A DNA stretch of 64,000 nt from Paenibacillus doosanensis. GTDB taxonomy: Bacteria; Bacillota; Bacilli; Paenibacillales; NBRC-103111. Made by a program: the position numbers and the translations under genes. Shown in pieces: positions 31,681 through 41,832 of the stretch. The stretch is taken from contig NZ_JANYUY010000013.1 of assembly GCF_025060755.1 (NCBI RefSeq), positions 1-64,000 of the forward strand. The letters are read 5' to 3'. Every line of letters begins with the position of its first letter. The first letter of the stretch is position 1. The notes under the pieces are model-generated. The model saw only the letters and a list, made by a program, of their open reading frames with translations. It was not told the DNA's origin and did no database searches.

Positions 31681-33225
31681 ATGCGGAAGAACAGTCATAT
31701 CGTCCGGGCGATTACGGGGCTTGGCATCGTCTGGCTGCTCGCGGCGGCGTCCGGCTGCGCGTTATCTCCGCCGGGTCAGGCGCAGAGCGGAGAGAGCGGC
31801 GAAGCGGAGCCGCCCGCGCCCGAGATCAGCATGATGCTCGTCCTGAATCAGGAGGAGCCCCCGCAGGATACGATCCTGCAACAGCTGCAAGCTATGACGA
31901 AGACGAAGCTGTCGATCGCATGGGTGCCGGACAATATTTATACCGACAAAATGGCGGCGGCCATCGCTGCGGGGACGCTGCCCAAGGCGATGCAGGTCAA
32001 GGCGGTCGACGTGAAGCATCCGTCCGTCATCAACGGAGTGCGCTCCGGCTTGTTTTGGGAAATCGGGCCGTATTTGAAGGAGTATCCGCTGATCAGCCGG
32101 TATATGAACCCGGTCATTGCCGACAATGCGGCGTATTACGGTAAAACGTACGGCATTTACTGGGAGCGCCCGCAATCGAGACAGGGCATTCAATACCGCA
32201 AGGACTGGCTGGATCGGCTCGGACTTGCGCCTCCGCGCAGCATCGACGATATATACGAGGTGCTGAAGGCGTTCACGCACCGCGATCCGGACGGCAACGG
32301 CCGGCAGGACACGTACGGCCTGATCGACCGCGGAGACCTTGTGTACGGCGCTTTTAAGAACATCGCCTCCTACTTCGGCGCTCCGAACAATTGGGGGCTG
32401 ACGGACGGCGGCCTGGTCCCGGATTTCATGACGCCCGAATACGCGCAGGCGATGAAATTTATGAAGAAGCTGTACGAGGAAAAGCTGATCAACCCCGATT
32501 TTACCGTGACGAGCAAGACGCAGCAGGAAGAGCGCTTCGCTCAAGGAGAGGCAGGCATGATGATCAGCAATGTGGTAGCTTCCTCCATGCAGTACCGGAT
32601 TCAGAAGCTTAATCCGGAAGCGGTCGTAGACATCGCCAACCGGATTCAAGGGCCGAAGGGCGAGCGGATTTGGGGCGGAGGCGGCTTCGGCGGGTTGTTT
32701 CTGTTCCCGAAAGCAAGCATTAAAACCGAGGCCGAGCTTCGCGGTGTGCTCGCATTTTTCAATAACCTGCTGGCCGAGGATGTCAATAATTTGCTCACCT
32801 ACGGAATCGAAGGCCGCCATTATCAGCTGAACGGCGGCCGCGGAACGGTGAAAATTTTCCCGGATACCCAGACTTTGCGGGAGCGGGAGGTCGAGCCGTA
32901 CGCCAATGCGCTGCGGACGTTCGATATCCGGTATTTGCAGCTTGAAGAAACCAGCGAGATGCAGAGCAAGATTCAGAGCATGATCCAGGACAACGCCGAG
33001 ATCGCGGTTCAGGACCCGACGGCGGCTTTATTCTCCGAGACGCAGGCGGAGAAAGGCGCGGAGCTGCAGACGATCATATCGGACGCGACTTATATGTATA
33101 TTTTAGGAAAAATCGACGAGCAGGGCTTCGCGAAGGAAGTCGAGGCTTGGCGGCGAGGCGGCGGCGACCGGATTATCGCCGAATTGAACGGCGAATATGC
33201 TCAATTGAAACAGACGAAGCGATAA
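31681..33225 (+). CDS. Extracellular solute-binding lipoprotein, family 1
   Basis: 514 residues. Signal peptide with lipobox ASGC (IVWLLAAASGCALS), so it is a lipid-anchored binding protein. The body has the LipO/family-1 layout: QLQAMTKTKLSIAWVPDNIYTDKMAAAIA, GKTYGIYWERPQSRQGIQYRKDWLDRLGL, DPDGNGRQDTYGL (a calcium-loop-like motif usual in this group) and GEAGMMISNVVASSMQ. Members bind oligosaccharides derived from complex glycans. It is co-transcribed with the AraC regulator and lies just before the pectinase, but no permease genes are adjacent. It may serve as a sensor partner of the regulator or use permeases encoded elsewhere. Confidence 0.86.
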   Translation: MRKNSHIVRAITGLGIVWLLAAASGCALSPPGQAQSGESGEAEPPAPEISMMLVLNQEEPPQDTILQQLQAMTKTKLSIAWVPDNIYTDKMAAAIAAGTLPKAMQVKAVDVKHPSVINGVRSGLFWEIGPYLKEYPLISRYMNPVIADNAAYYGKTYGIYWERPQSRQGIQYRKDWLDRLGLAPPRSIDDIYEVLKAFTHRDPDGNGRQDTYGLIDRGDLVYGAFKNIASYFGAPNNWGLTDGGLVPDFMTPEYAQAMKFMKKLYEEKLINPDFTVTSKTQQEERFAQGEAGMMISNVVASSMQYRIQKLNPEAVVDIANRIQGPKGERIWGGGGFGGLFLFPKASIKTEAELRGVLAFFNNLLAEDVNNLLTYGIEGRHYQLNGGRGTVKIFPDTQTLREREVEPYANALRTFDIRYLQLEETSEMQSKIQSMIQDNAEIAVQDPTAALFSETQAEKGAELQTIISDATYMYILGKIDEQGFAKEVEAWRRGGGDRIIAELNGEYAQLKQTKR

Positions 33226-33240
33226 AGTTAAATCGATACG

Positions 33241-33285
33241 ATCCCCCCTGAAGGCGAAGCGCCTTAAGGGGGGATTTGTATTTTT
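33241..33285 (+). terminator. Strong terminator after the AraC/binding-protein operon
   Basis: ATCCCCCCT..GGCG pairs with CGCC..AAGGGGGGAT across 33241-33275 and is followed by TTGTATTTTT. The remaining 33286-33600 contains no convincing gene and ends with AAGGAGG before the pectinase start. Confidence 0.75.
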
Positions 33286-33600
33286 CCGGACGGCATATCC
33301 GCGGTTGGCGGGAGACGGCGGGGGGAGCGCATCTCCGTCAGGTTGAAATCGGCATATGATCTGTAACGCACCGCGGCGTCGGATAATCATCCATGTTCCT
33401 GCGAGATGATTATAGCGGGGAAATGCGAGGGGCCGCATAATGGGAGGCGAAGCGGACAAGTCCGGCCTGTCCCCGTTCTTCTGCGAGGAAAGCGTCCAGA
33501 GCCGTTCACTTGCCCCAAATGTCATAAAAGGAGTGGGAATGCGCGAGAGGAAGTTGCTGCAGCAAAAATATCGTTATACTGAAGGAGGCACAAAGACAAC

Positions 33601-36600
33601 ATGATCAAAAGCAGAATCTTCAAATCGATGCGGGTGATGCTCTGTCTTTTACTGGCGGCATCGTATATTCCGTTATTGAACTTGCCGGAGGCGGAGGCGG
33701 CTTCTCTGCCGGTCGGCTGGAGCAGCTTAAGCTATAACGGGTCGTCGGGAACAGCCGTCTACGATAGCAAGGCGGGCGGCTTTACGGTTACGAGCACCGC
33801 GTCCGCCGGCATTACGAATCAGAATGCGGCGGCGGAGCAATTTCAATACGCCTATACTCCCGTCAGCGGAGATTTCACCCTGATCGCCAGGCTGATTTCT
33901 TTCCCTTATGTCAGCGGAGCCCAGGCGGGAATTCTCGTCCGCAGCTCGCTGGAGCAGGGCAGCTCGTTTGTGTACAACTACATGTACGGAACGGGCGGCC
34001 AGTTCCAGCCCTACGTTTCCGTAAAAGGGGCGTCGTCGTCCAATGCGGCCAGCAACTCGGGGTATAAAATCGACGGCGCCAATGCGACGTACGATACGCC
34101 TCCGAGCTACTTGCGGGTCAGCAAGCAATGGGGCGGCACGAAAGCGGACGTTTACTTCGATATCGGCACATCGGACGGAACGACCGTGACGTGGACGAGG
34201 GTCAACGGCAAGAGCATCACGGACGCGGCGGCGTCCCAACCGATGTATGTCGGCTTTGCCGTCGGGAAAGCGGCGTCCGCATCGTTCGATAGCGTCACGC
34301 TGCTGCCGTCTTATTCCAACGCCCCTACGACGGCAATAGCCGATCTGGCGGGGGCGCTTCCGGCGGGTCTTGACGCTCCTGAGCTCAGCGGCACGGCCGG
34401 AGACAATCAGGTTACGCTAAGCTGGAACGCCGTCACGGACGCGGTGTATTACAACGTAGGACGGAGCATGAACAGCGCCGGACCGTATACCCGTTTGAAC
34501 GCCGCTCCGGTAACCGGACTCGGCTACACGGACTACGCGGTGGCGAAAGGTATGACGTACAATTATGTCGTAACGGCGGCCAATGCCGTTACCGAAAGCG
34601 TCTACTCGAACATGGTTTCCGTCACGTTGGCGGACCCGTCGGTGCTGGCCGCGCCGGCCGGTTTGACGGCGACCGCGGGGGACGGCAAAGTGGAGCTTGC
34701 CTGGAACGAAGTGACGGGAGCGGCGTCGTATAACGTCAAGCAAAGCGTCAAGGCGGGCGGACCGTATGCGACGATTGCTGCCGTGACCGGCGGTACCGGC
34801 TATACGAGCGCCGGCTTAACGAACGGCACGACTTATTATTACGTCGTCAGCGCCGTAGGCAGCGGCGGCGAAAGCGCCGATTCGAGCGAGGTTTCGGAGA
34901 AACCGGGCGTGTATTTGATCAACGATCATTTCGAAACGAGCCCGCTCGGAGACACTCCGGCAGGCTACGTCTCCATCGCCAATGCCGGAGATGAGGCGAT
35001 TAACAACATCACGGTGATCAATAACAGCCATTTGACCAATAAATATTATTCTCCTACTGAAACGGCCCCGGCAAATAACAAGTCGGCCGCGGTTGCGGGG
35101 AATTCGACGAATGTGCTGTGGATTAACGATAATGCCAATGCGAGCCGCCGAGGAGGCTTCACGAATTCCTTCGCTCCGGTATCGGGCAAGGGCGGCTTGA
35201 CGGCGGAGCTCCGCTTCATGCAGCCGAAGGTGATCGGCGATTCGTATCCGCTCGAATTGCTGGATAGTTCCGGCAAAACGGTATTGTCCTTCAGCGTATC
35301 GAATTTGAGCGTGCTGGAGACGATTAATCCTTCCGTATGGTACACCTTGAAATTTGTTGCCGATACGGGCGCAAACTCGGCGGACGTCTATGTTAACGGG
35401 GTTTATAAAGGCAATTATACATTCAGTCTGACCAATACCGACATCGCCAAAATTCAGGCGAGAACGGCGGGTTCCTCAACCGGCAGCATGTATGTCGACG
35501 ATGTGCGGGTATACAGACAGAGCACGGTAACGCCGCAGCGGCTGACGGCGGCCGGGGCGAACGAAACGGTCGTCTTGAGCTGGAATGAAGCCAGCGGAGC
35601 CGACTCTTACAACGTCTACCGGAGCGCTGCCCCGGGCGGACCTTATACGCGCATTGCGAGCGAGGTAGCGCAAGCTTCCTATAAGGACACGGGCCTTATA
35701 AATAAAAAGGAATATTATTACGTGGTGACGGCGCAGAGCGAGAGCGGGGAGAGCGACGCATCCAACGAAGCGCGCGGTTATCCGAATAACGTCCCGGCTC
35801 CGGCGCAGGCTCCCGTATTCGGACAAACGGACATTCGGGACAGTCAAATCTCGCTGAACTGGAGCCCGATATCCGTAGTGGATGATACTGGCGTCAAGGT
35901 GGATTCTGCGTATACGCTGCTTCGCAGCACGCATCCGGACGGTCCGTTCGTGACGGTAGCCGAGAAGCTGGAGGATACCTCCTATTTGGACAAAAATTTG
36001 ACGAACGGCACCGACTATTACTATCGTGTCACCGCCTGGAATATGGGAGGCGCGGGCCCGGATTCCGAGCTGCTCAAGGTAGCTCCGGCCGCGCCGCTGG
36101 AGGCGCCCGTGCTCATCGGCGCGGCGGCGGGCGACAACAAGGTGGATTTGAGCTGGACTTCCGTGCCGGGAGCGACCCGGTATAGCGTCAAGAGAAGCGC
36201 GGCAAACGGGGGGCCGTACACAACGGTGAAGGACGTCGACGGAGTCAGCTTCACCGATACCGGCGCAGCGAACGGCGATGCCTATTATTATGTCGTTACG
36301 GCAAGCCGGGACGCCGGAGCGGGCTTGATGCAGGAGAGCCGGATTTCCAATCAGATGAAGGCTGTTCCTTATGCCGCCGAAGCCGGAGCGCCCGCAGTGC
36401 CGGCAGGCTTGCAGGCCGTTGCCGGGGAAGGCAGCGTCAGCCTGACATGGGATGCGGCCGGCGGAGCGGAGTCTTATAAGGTGAAGCGGGCGGCGGCCAG
36501 CGGCGGTCCGTATACGGAGCTGGGTTCGACCGGCGAAGCCTCGTACCAGGATACGAGCGTGGCGAACGGCACGATCTACTATTACGTCGTATCTGCCGTG

Positions 36601-39600
36601 AACGCCAGCGGAGCGAGTCCGGACACCGATGAAATCGCCGTTCTTCCGGCCAAGGTGCTGACCGTGGACAAGAATGCCGCCGCAGGCGGCGAGGGTTTCG
36701 GCATCACATTATTTAACACGATTCAAGACGCCGTCAATGCGGTTCCGGCGAACAATACGGAAAGAATCGTCATCTACATTCAACCCGGCACGTACACCGA
36801 GAAGCTTCTCGTGGATCGGCCGTATGTAAGCCTTGTCGGCGCCGGAATGGACGAGACGACCATCGTCTACGGCGATTATGCCGGAACTTCGGCGACGGCC
36901 GGCCAGCCCGGCCATACGGGCAACACCTTCTTGAGTCAAACGGTGAAGGTAACGGCCGATAACTTTACGGCGGCCCATCTGACGATAGAGAACAGCGCGG
37001 CTCCGCGCTCGGCCGTGGCTCAGGCGGTCGCATTGTCGCTATACAGCGATAAGGCGTCGTTCGAATCGGTCAAGCTGAAAGGGTATCAGGATACGCTGTA
37101 CGACGGGCTCAATCCGTCCAATCAGGCGCGTCATTATTTCCATAACAGCGTCATTCAGGGCGATGTCGACTTCATCTTCGGAGAAGCTCCGGCTGTCGTC
37201 ATGGACAACGTCAAGCTGGTTCTTGTCAGCAATTCCGGCGGCGGCGGCCATATTACGGCCGGAGCGCAAAAAAATGTAACCGATAAAGGCTACGTCTTCC
37301 TGAATTCGCAAATCGTCGACGATGCTTCGGCGCAGGGAACCTATGATTTGGGACGCGGCTGGAAAGATTATGCGCGAGTCAGCTTCATCAATACGCTGAT
37401 CGATTCCAAGAAATTCCTTGCTGAAGGATGGAGCAGTTCATGCGCAGGCAGCTGCAAAGTCAGTTATTTTTCGGAGTACAACAGCTACGGACCGGGAGCG
37501 AATCCTTCCGCAAGGACTATGGCGACGCAGCTGACGGGGCCGGAAGCCAGCCTGACGATTCCGCAGCTCTTCGACGGGTGGGACCCCTCCGTTCAGGTCA
37601 TCATGCCGAAGCTGCAGTACGCGCCGACGGTTTCCGCCGCCGCTTCCTTCGATAAAAATGCGGCCAAGCAGGCGGATATTCAAGTGAACGTGCAGTATAA
37701 CGGGCATGCGCTGAAAGGAATAGCCAACGGACAAACGCTCCTCGGCGCAGCGGATTACTCGGTTGCTGGCAGTGTAGTGATCATCAGCAAAACGTATCTT
37801 GCCGGCTTGCCGGAAGGCACGGCGGTGCTCAGCTTTCAATTCGATTCCGTCACGGTTCCTCTGACCGTTACCATTTCGAACTCGGACGCATCCGACATCG
37901 GCAAGCAGGTGCTCGGGGTCAACGACGGCTGGGGCTCCTTTACGACCGGAACGACGGGCGGCTCCAAAGCGTCCGCAGCGAATATTTATACGGTCGCCAA
38001 ACGAAGCGAGCTCATTCGGGCGCTCGGCGGCGATAACAGCAAGAACGCTTCGAATGCGACGCCGAAAATCATTTATATCAAAGGCACTATCGATATGAAT
38101 GTGGACGAGAACGACAATCCGGTCGGCATCGATTATTACCAAGATCCCGCGTACAGTCTGGAAGCTTATTTGGCCGCTTACGATCCTGCCGTGTGGGGAA
38201 GCGATTCCGTACCGTCAGGACCGCTGGAGACGGCGCGCGCGGCTTCGGAGAAAAAGCAGGGAGACGCGATCAAGATCAATGTCGGCTCCAATACGACGAT
38301 CGTCGGCTTGCCGGGCTCGAACGCCAAAATTGTGGGCGGCAATCTGATGATCCAGAATGTCGACAACGTCATCGTCCGCAACATCGACTTCCAGAATGCG
38401 TTCGATTACTTCCCGCAGTGGGACCCGACCGACGGTGCTTCGGGCAATTGGAACTCGGCATTCGACAATATTACGGTGAAAGGCGCCAAGCATGTATGGA
38501 TCGACCATAATACGTTCAGCGACGGCGCGAACCGCGACGATTACGGCGTCAGCTATTTCGGCCGCCAATATCAGCAGCATGACGGTTCGCTGGACATTAC
38601 GAACGGTTCGGATTTGATCACGGTGTCCTATAACTATTTCCATGACCATGACAAAACGACGCTCGTCGGAGGAAGCGACAGCTATACGGATGACCGCGGC
38701 AAGGAGCGGATTACGTTCCATCACAACTATTACAAAAATATAACGCAGCGCGCACCGCGGGTTCGTTTCGGTCAAGTTCACGTGTATAACAACTATTACG
38801 AAGGAACGGCGAATGACCAGAGCTATCCTTTCCTTTACGCGATAGGCGTAGGCTTCGAGTCGCAAATCGTCGCTCAGAACAACTATTTCTCTCTGGATAC
38901 GGGGACATCGGCCGCATCGTTAATTCAGGTTTCTCCGGGCGGCACGCTCTTTACGGATACGGGCTCCGTCCTTAACGGGGAAGCTGTGAACATCGCGCAA
39001 AGCAAAGGAGGCTTAAGCCCGGCGGGCTGGACGCCTACGTTGTTTACGGCGATGGACGAAACATCCGACGTTCCGAGCATCGTCACGACGCAAGCCGGCG
39101 CGGAAAATACGCTGCCGGTCATCCCGGCCGAGCGGCCGAAAGCGCCGGAAGGCTTGACGGTGACGGCAGGCAGCGGTCAAGTCAGCCTGAAGTGGAGCGA
39201 AGTCGCGGGAGCGGCATCCTACAACGTGAAGCGCAGCACGACCCAAGGCGGCGCGTACGCCACGATCGCCGAGAACGTTACGGGCACATCGTACACGGAT
39301 ACGGGGTTGATGAACGGAACGACGTATTACTACGTTGTGACGGCCGTCAATGACGGCGGCGAAAGCGCGAATTCGGCGGAAGCCGAAGCAACGCCGACCG
39401 AACCGGTCACCCCGGCCGGGCCACTGAAAGCGCCGGAAGGCTTGACGCTGACGGCAAGCAGCGGCCAAGTCAGCCTGAAGTGGAGCGAAGTCGCGGGAGC
39501 GGCATCCTACAACGTGAAGCGCAGCACGACCCAAGGCGGCGCGTACGCCACGATCGTCGAGAATGTTGCGGGCACATCGTACACGGATACGGGGTTGATG

Positions 39601-41019
39601 AACGGAACGACGTATTACTACGTGGTGACGGCCGTCAATGACGGCGGCGAAAGCGCGAATTCGGCGGAAGCCGAAGCAACGCCGTACTTCATTAAACATC
39701 GCAGCAGTTCAAGCGGCGGCAGCGGCGGCGGTTCGGCAGTCACGACGCCGGATGTAACGGCCGAGCCGCAGACAGGCGGCGTGAAGCTGGAACATTTGCC
39801 GACGGTCGGCGAAACAACGGCGGACGGCCGGCAAGCGGTCAAAGCCGTGCTGAACGACGAAGCCTTGGCTGAGGCGCTGGAGGCGCTCAAAGCGGCGGTC
39901 GGCAGTGCCGATCAGCGGATCGCAATTGCGCTGAAGGGCAATAACGAACCAATCGGCCGGCTGGAGATTGCTCCCGCCGCGCTGGCGGAGCTTGCGGCCC
40001 AAGCACCGAATGCCGTTATCTCGGTACAATACGGCGCAGCGGCTTATGATTTGCCGCTGAAAGCCGTCGATCTCGCGGCGCTCGCCAGCAAGCTGGGGGC
40101 GGCTTTCCAAGAGGTGAAGCTGATCGTTTCGATCGAAACCGTCGGAGGAGAGACGTTAGCTGAGTTGGAAGATCAAGCGAAGCGTGCCGGGCTCAAGCTC
40201 GTCGCTCCGGCCGTAGACTTTACGCTAACGGCGGAGGATCATAACGGGAAGCAGATAACCGTGAACGATTTCGGAACCATTTATGTATCCCGCACGCTGG
40301 AGTTCGCCCATGAGGTGAATCCGCAAACCGCTACGGCGATATGGTATGATCCTGCATCGGGCGCATTCCGCTTCGTTCCGGCGACGTTCGCCGTCAGCGG
40401 CGGCGTGACGAGAGCGACGATCCAACGTCCCGGCAACAGCATCTACACGGTGGTCGAGCATGCCAAGTCGTTCGACGACCTGTCGGGCCACTGGTCCCGC
40501 AGCGACGTAGAGCTGCTCGCGTCGAAGCTGGTTATCAACGGTATGACCGACAGCTCCTTCGCGCCTCAGCGGGACATTACGCGCGCTGAATTCGCGGCGC
40601 TGCTGGTACGCGCGCTCGGCCTGACGGAGACGGCCTCGGCCAAGTTCAGCGATGTGCGGCCGGGCGACTGGTTCGCCGGAGCCGTCGGCGCCGCAAGCCA
40701 AGCGGGCTTGGTCGACGGCTTCGAGAACGGCTCCTTCCAGCCGGAGGCGAGCATCACGCGCGAGCAGATGGCCGTCATGATCGCCCGGGCGATGAACGCG
40801 GCCGGGAAACGGGCGGACGGCAGCCTTGCGAGCCTGTCCCGCTTCGCGGATGCCCAATCCATTGGCAGCTGGGCCCGGGAAGCCGTTGCGCAAGCGGTCA
40901 ACGCAGGCATCATTAACGGCGTGACCGCGGACGACTTCGCGCCGTCGGCCGAAGCGAGCCGCGCCGAAGCAGCCGTCATGCTGAAGCGGATGCTGCAGTA
41001 CGAGCGGTTGATCGACTAA
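33601..41019 (+). CDS. SLH-anchored pectin methylesterase/pectate lyase fusion
   Basis: 2472 residues, secreted (signal peptide about 1-33). Domains in order: a beta-sandwich of DUF1349-like type (36-238); fibronectin-III units (about 258-345 and 350-437); a concanavalin-like domain (440-638); four more FnIII units (643-1018). Next is a CE8 pectin methylesterase (about 1020-1320) with GYQDTLY near 1161, GDVDFIFGE near 1187 and LGRGWK near 1250. An X2-like domain follows (about 1345-1425), then a PL1 pectate lyase (about 1435-1805) with VWIDH near 1632-1636 and RAPRVRFG near 1717. Two almost identical FnIII repeats (1847-1932 and 1943-2028), a Ser/Gly linker, a beta-rich domain, and three SLH domains (about 2290-2472) anchor it to the wall. 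It would de-esterify and cleave pectin at the cell surface. Ribosome binding site AAGGAGG. Confidence 0.93.
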   Translation: MIKSRIFKSMRVMLCLLLAASYIPLLNLPEAEAASLPVGWSSLSYNGSSGTAVYDSKAGGFTVTSTASAGITNQNAAAEQFQYAYTPVSGDFTLIARLISFPYVSGAQAGILVRSSLEQGSSFVYNYMYGTGGQFQPYVSVKGASSSNAASNSGYKIDGANATYDTPPSYLRVSKQWGGTKADVYFDIGTSDGTTVTWTRVNGKSITDAAASQPMYVGFAVGKAASASFDSVTLLPSYSNAPTTAIADLAGALPAGLDAPELSGTAGDNQVTLSWNAVTDAVYYNVGRSMNSAGPYTRLNAAPVTGLGYTDYAVAKGMTYNYVVTAANAVTESVYSNMVSVTLADPSVLAAPAGLTATAGDGKVELAWNEVTGAASYNVKQSVKAGGPYATIAAVTGGTGYTSAGLTNGTTYYYVVSAVGSGGESADSSEVSEKPGVYLINDHFETSPLGDTPAGYVSIANAGDEAINNITVINNSHLTNKYYSPTETAPANNKSAAVAGNSTNVLWINDNANASRRGGFTNSFAPVSGKGGLTAELRFMQPKVIGDSYPLELLDSSGKTVLSFSVSNLSVLETINPSVWYTLKFVADTGANSADVYVNGVYKGNYTFSLTNTDIAKIQARTAGSSTGSMYVDDVRVYRQSTVTPQRLTAAGANETVVLSWNEASGADSYNVYRSAAPGGPYTRIASEVAQASYKDTGLINKKEYYYVVTAQSESGESDASNEARGYPNNVPAPAQAPVFGQTDIRDSQISLNWSPISVVDDTGVKVDSAYTLLRSTHPDGPFVTVAEKLEDTSYLDKNLTNGTDYYYRVTAWNMGGAGPDSELLKVAPAAPLEAPVLIGAAAGDNKVDLSWTSVPGATRYSVKRSAANGGPYTTVKDVDGVSFTDTGAANGDAYYYVVTASRDAGAGLMQESRISNQMKAVPYAAEAGAPAVPAGLQAVAGEGSVSLTWDAAGGAESYKVKRAAASGGPYTELGSTGEASYQDTSVANGTIYYYVVSAVNASGASPDTDEIAVLPAKVLTVDKNAAAGGEGFGITLFNTIQDAVNAVPANNTERIVIYIQPGTYTEKLLVDRPYVSLVGAGMDETTIVYGDYAGTSATAGQPGHTGNTFLSQTVKVTADNFTAAHLTIENSAAPRSAVAQAVALSLYSDKASFESVKLKGYQDTLYDGLNPSNQARHYFHNSVIQGDVDFIFGEAPAVVMDNVKLVLVSNSGGGGHITAGAQKNVTDKGYVFLNSQIVDDASAQGTYDLGRGWKDYARVSFINTLIDSKKFLAEGWSSSCAGSCKVSYFSEYNSYGPGANPSARTMATQLTGPEASLTIPQLFDGWDPSVQVIMPKLQYAPTVSAAASFDKNAAKQADIQVNVQYNGHALKGIANGQTLLGAADYSVAGSVVIISKTYLAGLPEGTAVLSFQFDSVTVPLTVTISNSDASDIGKQVLGVNDGWGSFTTGTTGGSKASAANIYTVAKRSELIRALGGDNSKNASNATPKIIYIKGTIDMNVDENDNPVGIDYYQDPAYSLEAYLAAYDPAVWGSDSVPSGPLETARAASEKKQGDAIKINVGSNTTIVGLPGSNAKIVGGNLMIQNVDNVIVRNIDFQNAFDYFPQWDPTDGASGNWNSAFDNITVKGAKHVWIDHNTFSDGANRDDYGVSYFGRQYQQHDGSLDITNGSDLITVSYNYFHDHDKTTLVGGSDSYTDDRGKERITFHHNYYKNITQRAPRVRFGQVHVYNNYYEGTANDQSYPFLYAIGVGFESQIVAQNNYFSLDTGTSAASLIQVSPGGTLFTDTGSVLNGEAVNIAQSKGGLSPAGWTPTLFTAMDETSDVPSIVTTQAGAENTLPVIPAERPKAPEGLTVTAGSGQVSLKWSEVAGAASYNVKRSTTQGGAYATIAENVTGTSYTDTGLMNGTTYYYVVTAVNDGGESANSAEAEATPTEPVTPAGPLKAPEGLTLTASSGQVSLKWSEVAGAASYNVKRSTTQGGAYATIVENVAGTSYTDTGLMNGTTYYYVVTAVNDGGESANSAEAEATPYFIKHRSSSSGGSGGGSAVTTPDVTAEPQTGGVKLEHLPTVGETTADGRQAVKAVLNDEALAEALEALKAAVGSADQRIAIALKGNNEPIGRLEIAPAALAELAAQAPNAVISVQYGAAAYDLPLKAVDLAALASKLGAAFQEVKLIVSIETVGGETLAELEDQAKRAGLKLVAPAVDFTLTAEDHNGKQITVNDFGTIYVSRTLEFAHEVNPQTATAIWYDPASGAFRFVPATFAVSGGVTRATIQRPGNSIYTVVEHAKSFDDLSGHWSRSDVELLASKLVINGMTDSSFAPQRDITRAEFAALLVRALGLTETASAKFSDVRPGDWFAGAVGAASQAGLVDGFENGSFQPEASITREQMAVMIARAMNAAGKRADGSLASLSRFADAQSIGSWAREAVAQAVNAGIINGVTADDFAPSAEASRAEAAVMLKRMLQYERLID
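39139..39684 (+). repeat. Near-identical tandem fibronectin-III coding repeat
   Basis: Two 258-base copies (39139-39396 and 39427-39684, period 288) differ at about seven bases by eye. They encode two consecutive FnIII domains of the pectinase, separated by a short Pro/Thr linker. The near identity indicates a recent duplication or gene conversion, unlike the other FnIII units of the same protein, which have diverged. Confidence 0.85.
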
Positions 41020-41039
41020 CTTATTTTGATCGGATAACG

Positions 41040-41098
41040 AGCTCCCCTCGAAGCAGTCGGGCTAATCGATTCAGCCTGCCGCAGCGAGGGGGCTTTTT
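41040..41098 (+). terminator. Terminator of the pectinase gene
   Basis: AGCTCCCCTCG (41040-41050) pairs with CGAGGGGGCT (41085-41094), followed by five T residues. Confidence 0.6.
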
Positions 41099-41207
41099 CC
41101 GTATAGCAGAGTGCAGCCGGTAGCCTTATGAACCTAAAATGATGTAACATAGGGGACAGAACCGCGTTTGCCAAGCTAAACCGGAAACAAGAGAGGAGGC
41201 GCAGCGG

Positions 41208-41459
41208 ATGTCTTGGTCGCTGGAAAACGCAGAGGCATGTCATAGGGAAGCTCCTTACACATTTTACGTCCCGAGCCGGCAGCTGTTAGGCAGGCTTGCC
41301 GCCGGGGACCGGGTCAAGCTGATTTTCAAGCTGGAGGATGACAGCGTATTGGAATTTTTGGAGGCCGGTGTTCCGTGCGCTTACGAGAGAAGCCGGCAGT
41401 CCGGCAAATTCGAGGTCGTCCGCGATTACGATTGGGACGCATACTATTCGGAGGAGTGA
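41208..41459 (+). CDS. Small acidic protein, unknown
   Basis: 83 residues, with GAGGAGGCG about 9 bases before the ATG. The pattern EAPYTFYVPSRQLLGRLAAGDRVKLIFKLED recalls small cytoplasmic DUF2185/Imm33-type proteins of Bacilli, in which an APYTFY-like start is followed by a GDxVKLIF strand; this is a loose resemblance. No signal or membrane segment. It is 10 bases upstream of the membrane protein gene at 41470, so the pair is an operon. Function unknown. Confidence 0.65.
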   Translation: MSWSLENAEACHREAPYTFYVPSRQLLGRLAAGDRVKLIFKLEDDSVLEFLEAGVPCAYERSRQSGKFEVVRDYDWDAYYSEE

Positions 41460-41469
41460 GGCTTAAGCT

Positions 41470-41832
41470 ATGAAGAATCTGCTTAATTTATTAATGACCG
41501 TCGCCGTATTCTGGATTGGCAACGAGTATTTTCACCCATATTTGTCCATCCAAGACGGCCGCACGCTGATCATCGCTTCCGTGCTGATGTTCGTCATCAG
41601 CTTCTTGTTCAGCCTCGCTATGGTGCTGTCGGTCATGCTGATTACGGTCGGCATCGGCTGCTTGACGACACCGGCGCTGATGCTGGCGTCTGTCATTCTG
41701 ACCCCGATCAAGCTGTGGCTGCTCGATAAGTATTTGGACGGCTTTGCTGTTCACGGATTTTGGACGTATGTGATTTTAACGATCGTTCTCAGCATATTTA
41801 CGGTGAAGGTCAAATCGGACCGCAAGGATTGA
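41470..41832 (+). CDS. Small four-helix membrane protein, unknown
   Basis: 120 residues with four hydrophobic segments (about 4-22, 32-60, 62-82 and 95-113), including MVLSVMLITVGIGCLTTPALMLASVILTP. The size and layout resemble YvlD/phage-holin-like small membrane proteins, but no diagnostic motif is seen. It follows the 83-residue gene by 10 bases and shares its ribosome binding style (GAGTGAGG). Bases 41833-42040, downstream, carry no gene. Confidence 0.65.
   Translation: MKNLLNLLMTVAVFWIGNEYFHPYLSIQDGRTLIIASVLMFVISFLFSLAMVLSVMLITVGIGCLTTPALMLASVILTPIKLWLLDKYLDGFAVHGFWTYVILTIVLSIFTVKVKSDRKD

Noticed and set aside
34320-40460. Tandem FnIII repeats as a CRISPR-like or satellite array
   Set aside because: The repetition is protein-level domain repetition with about 270-base units and no constant short repeats with spacers.
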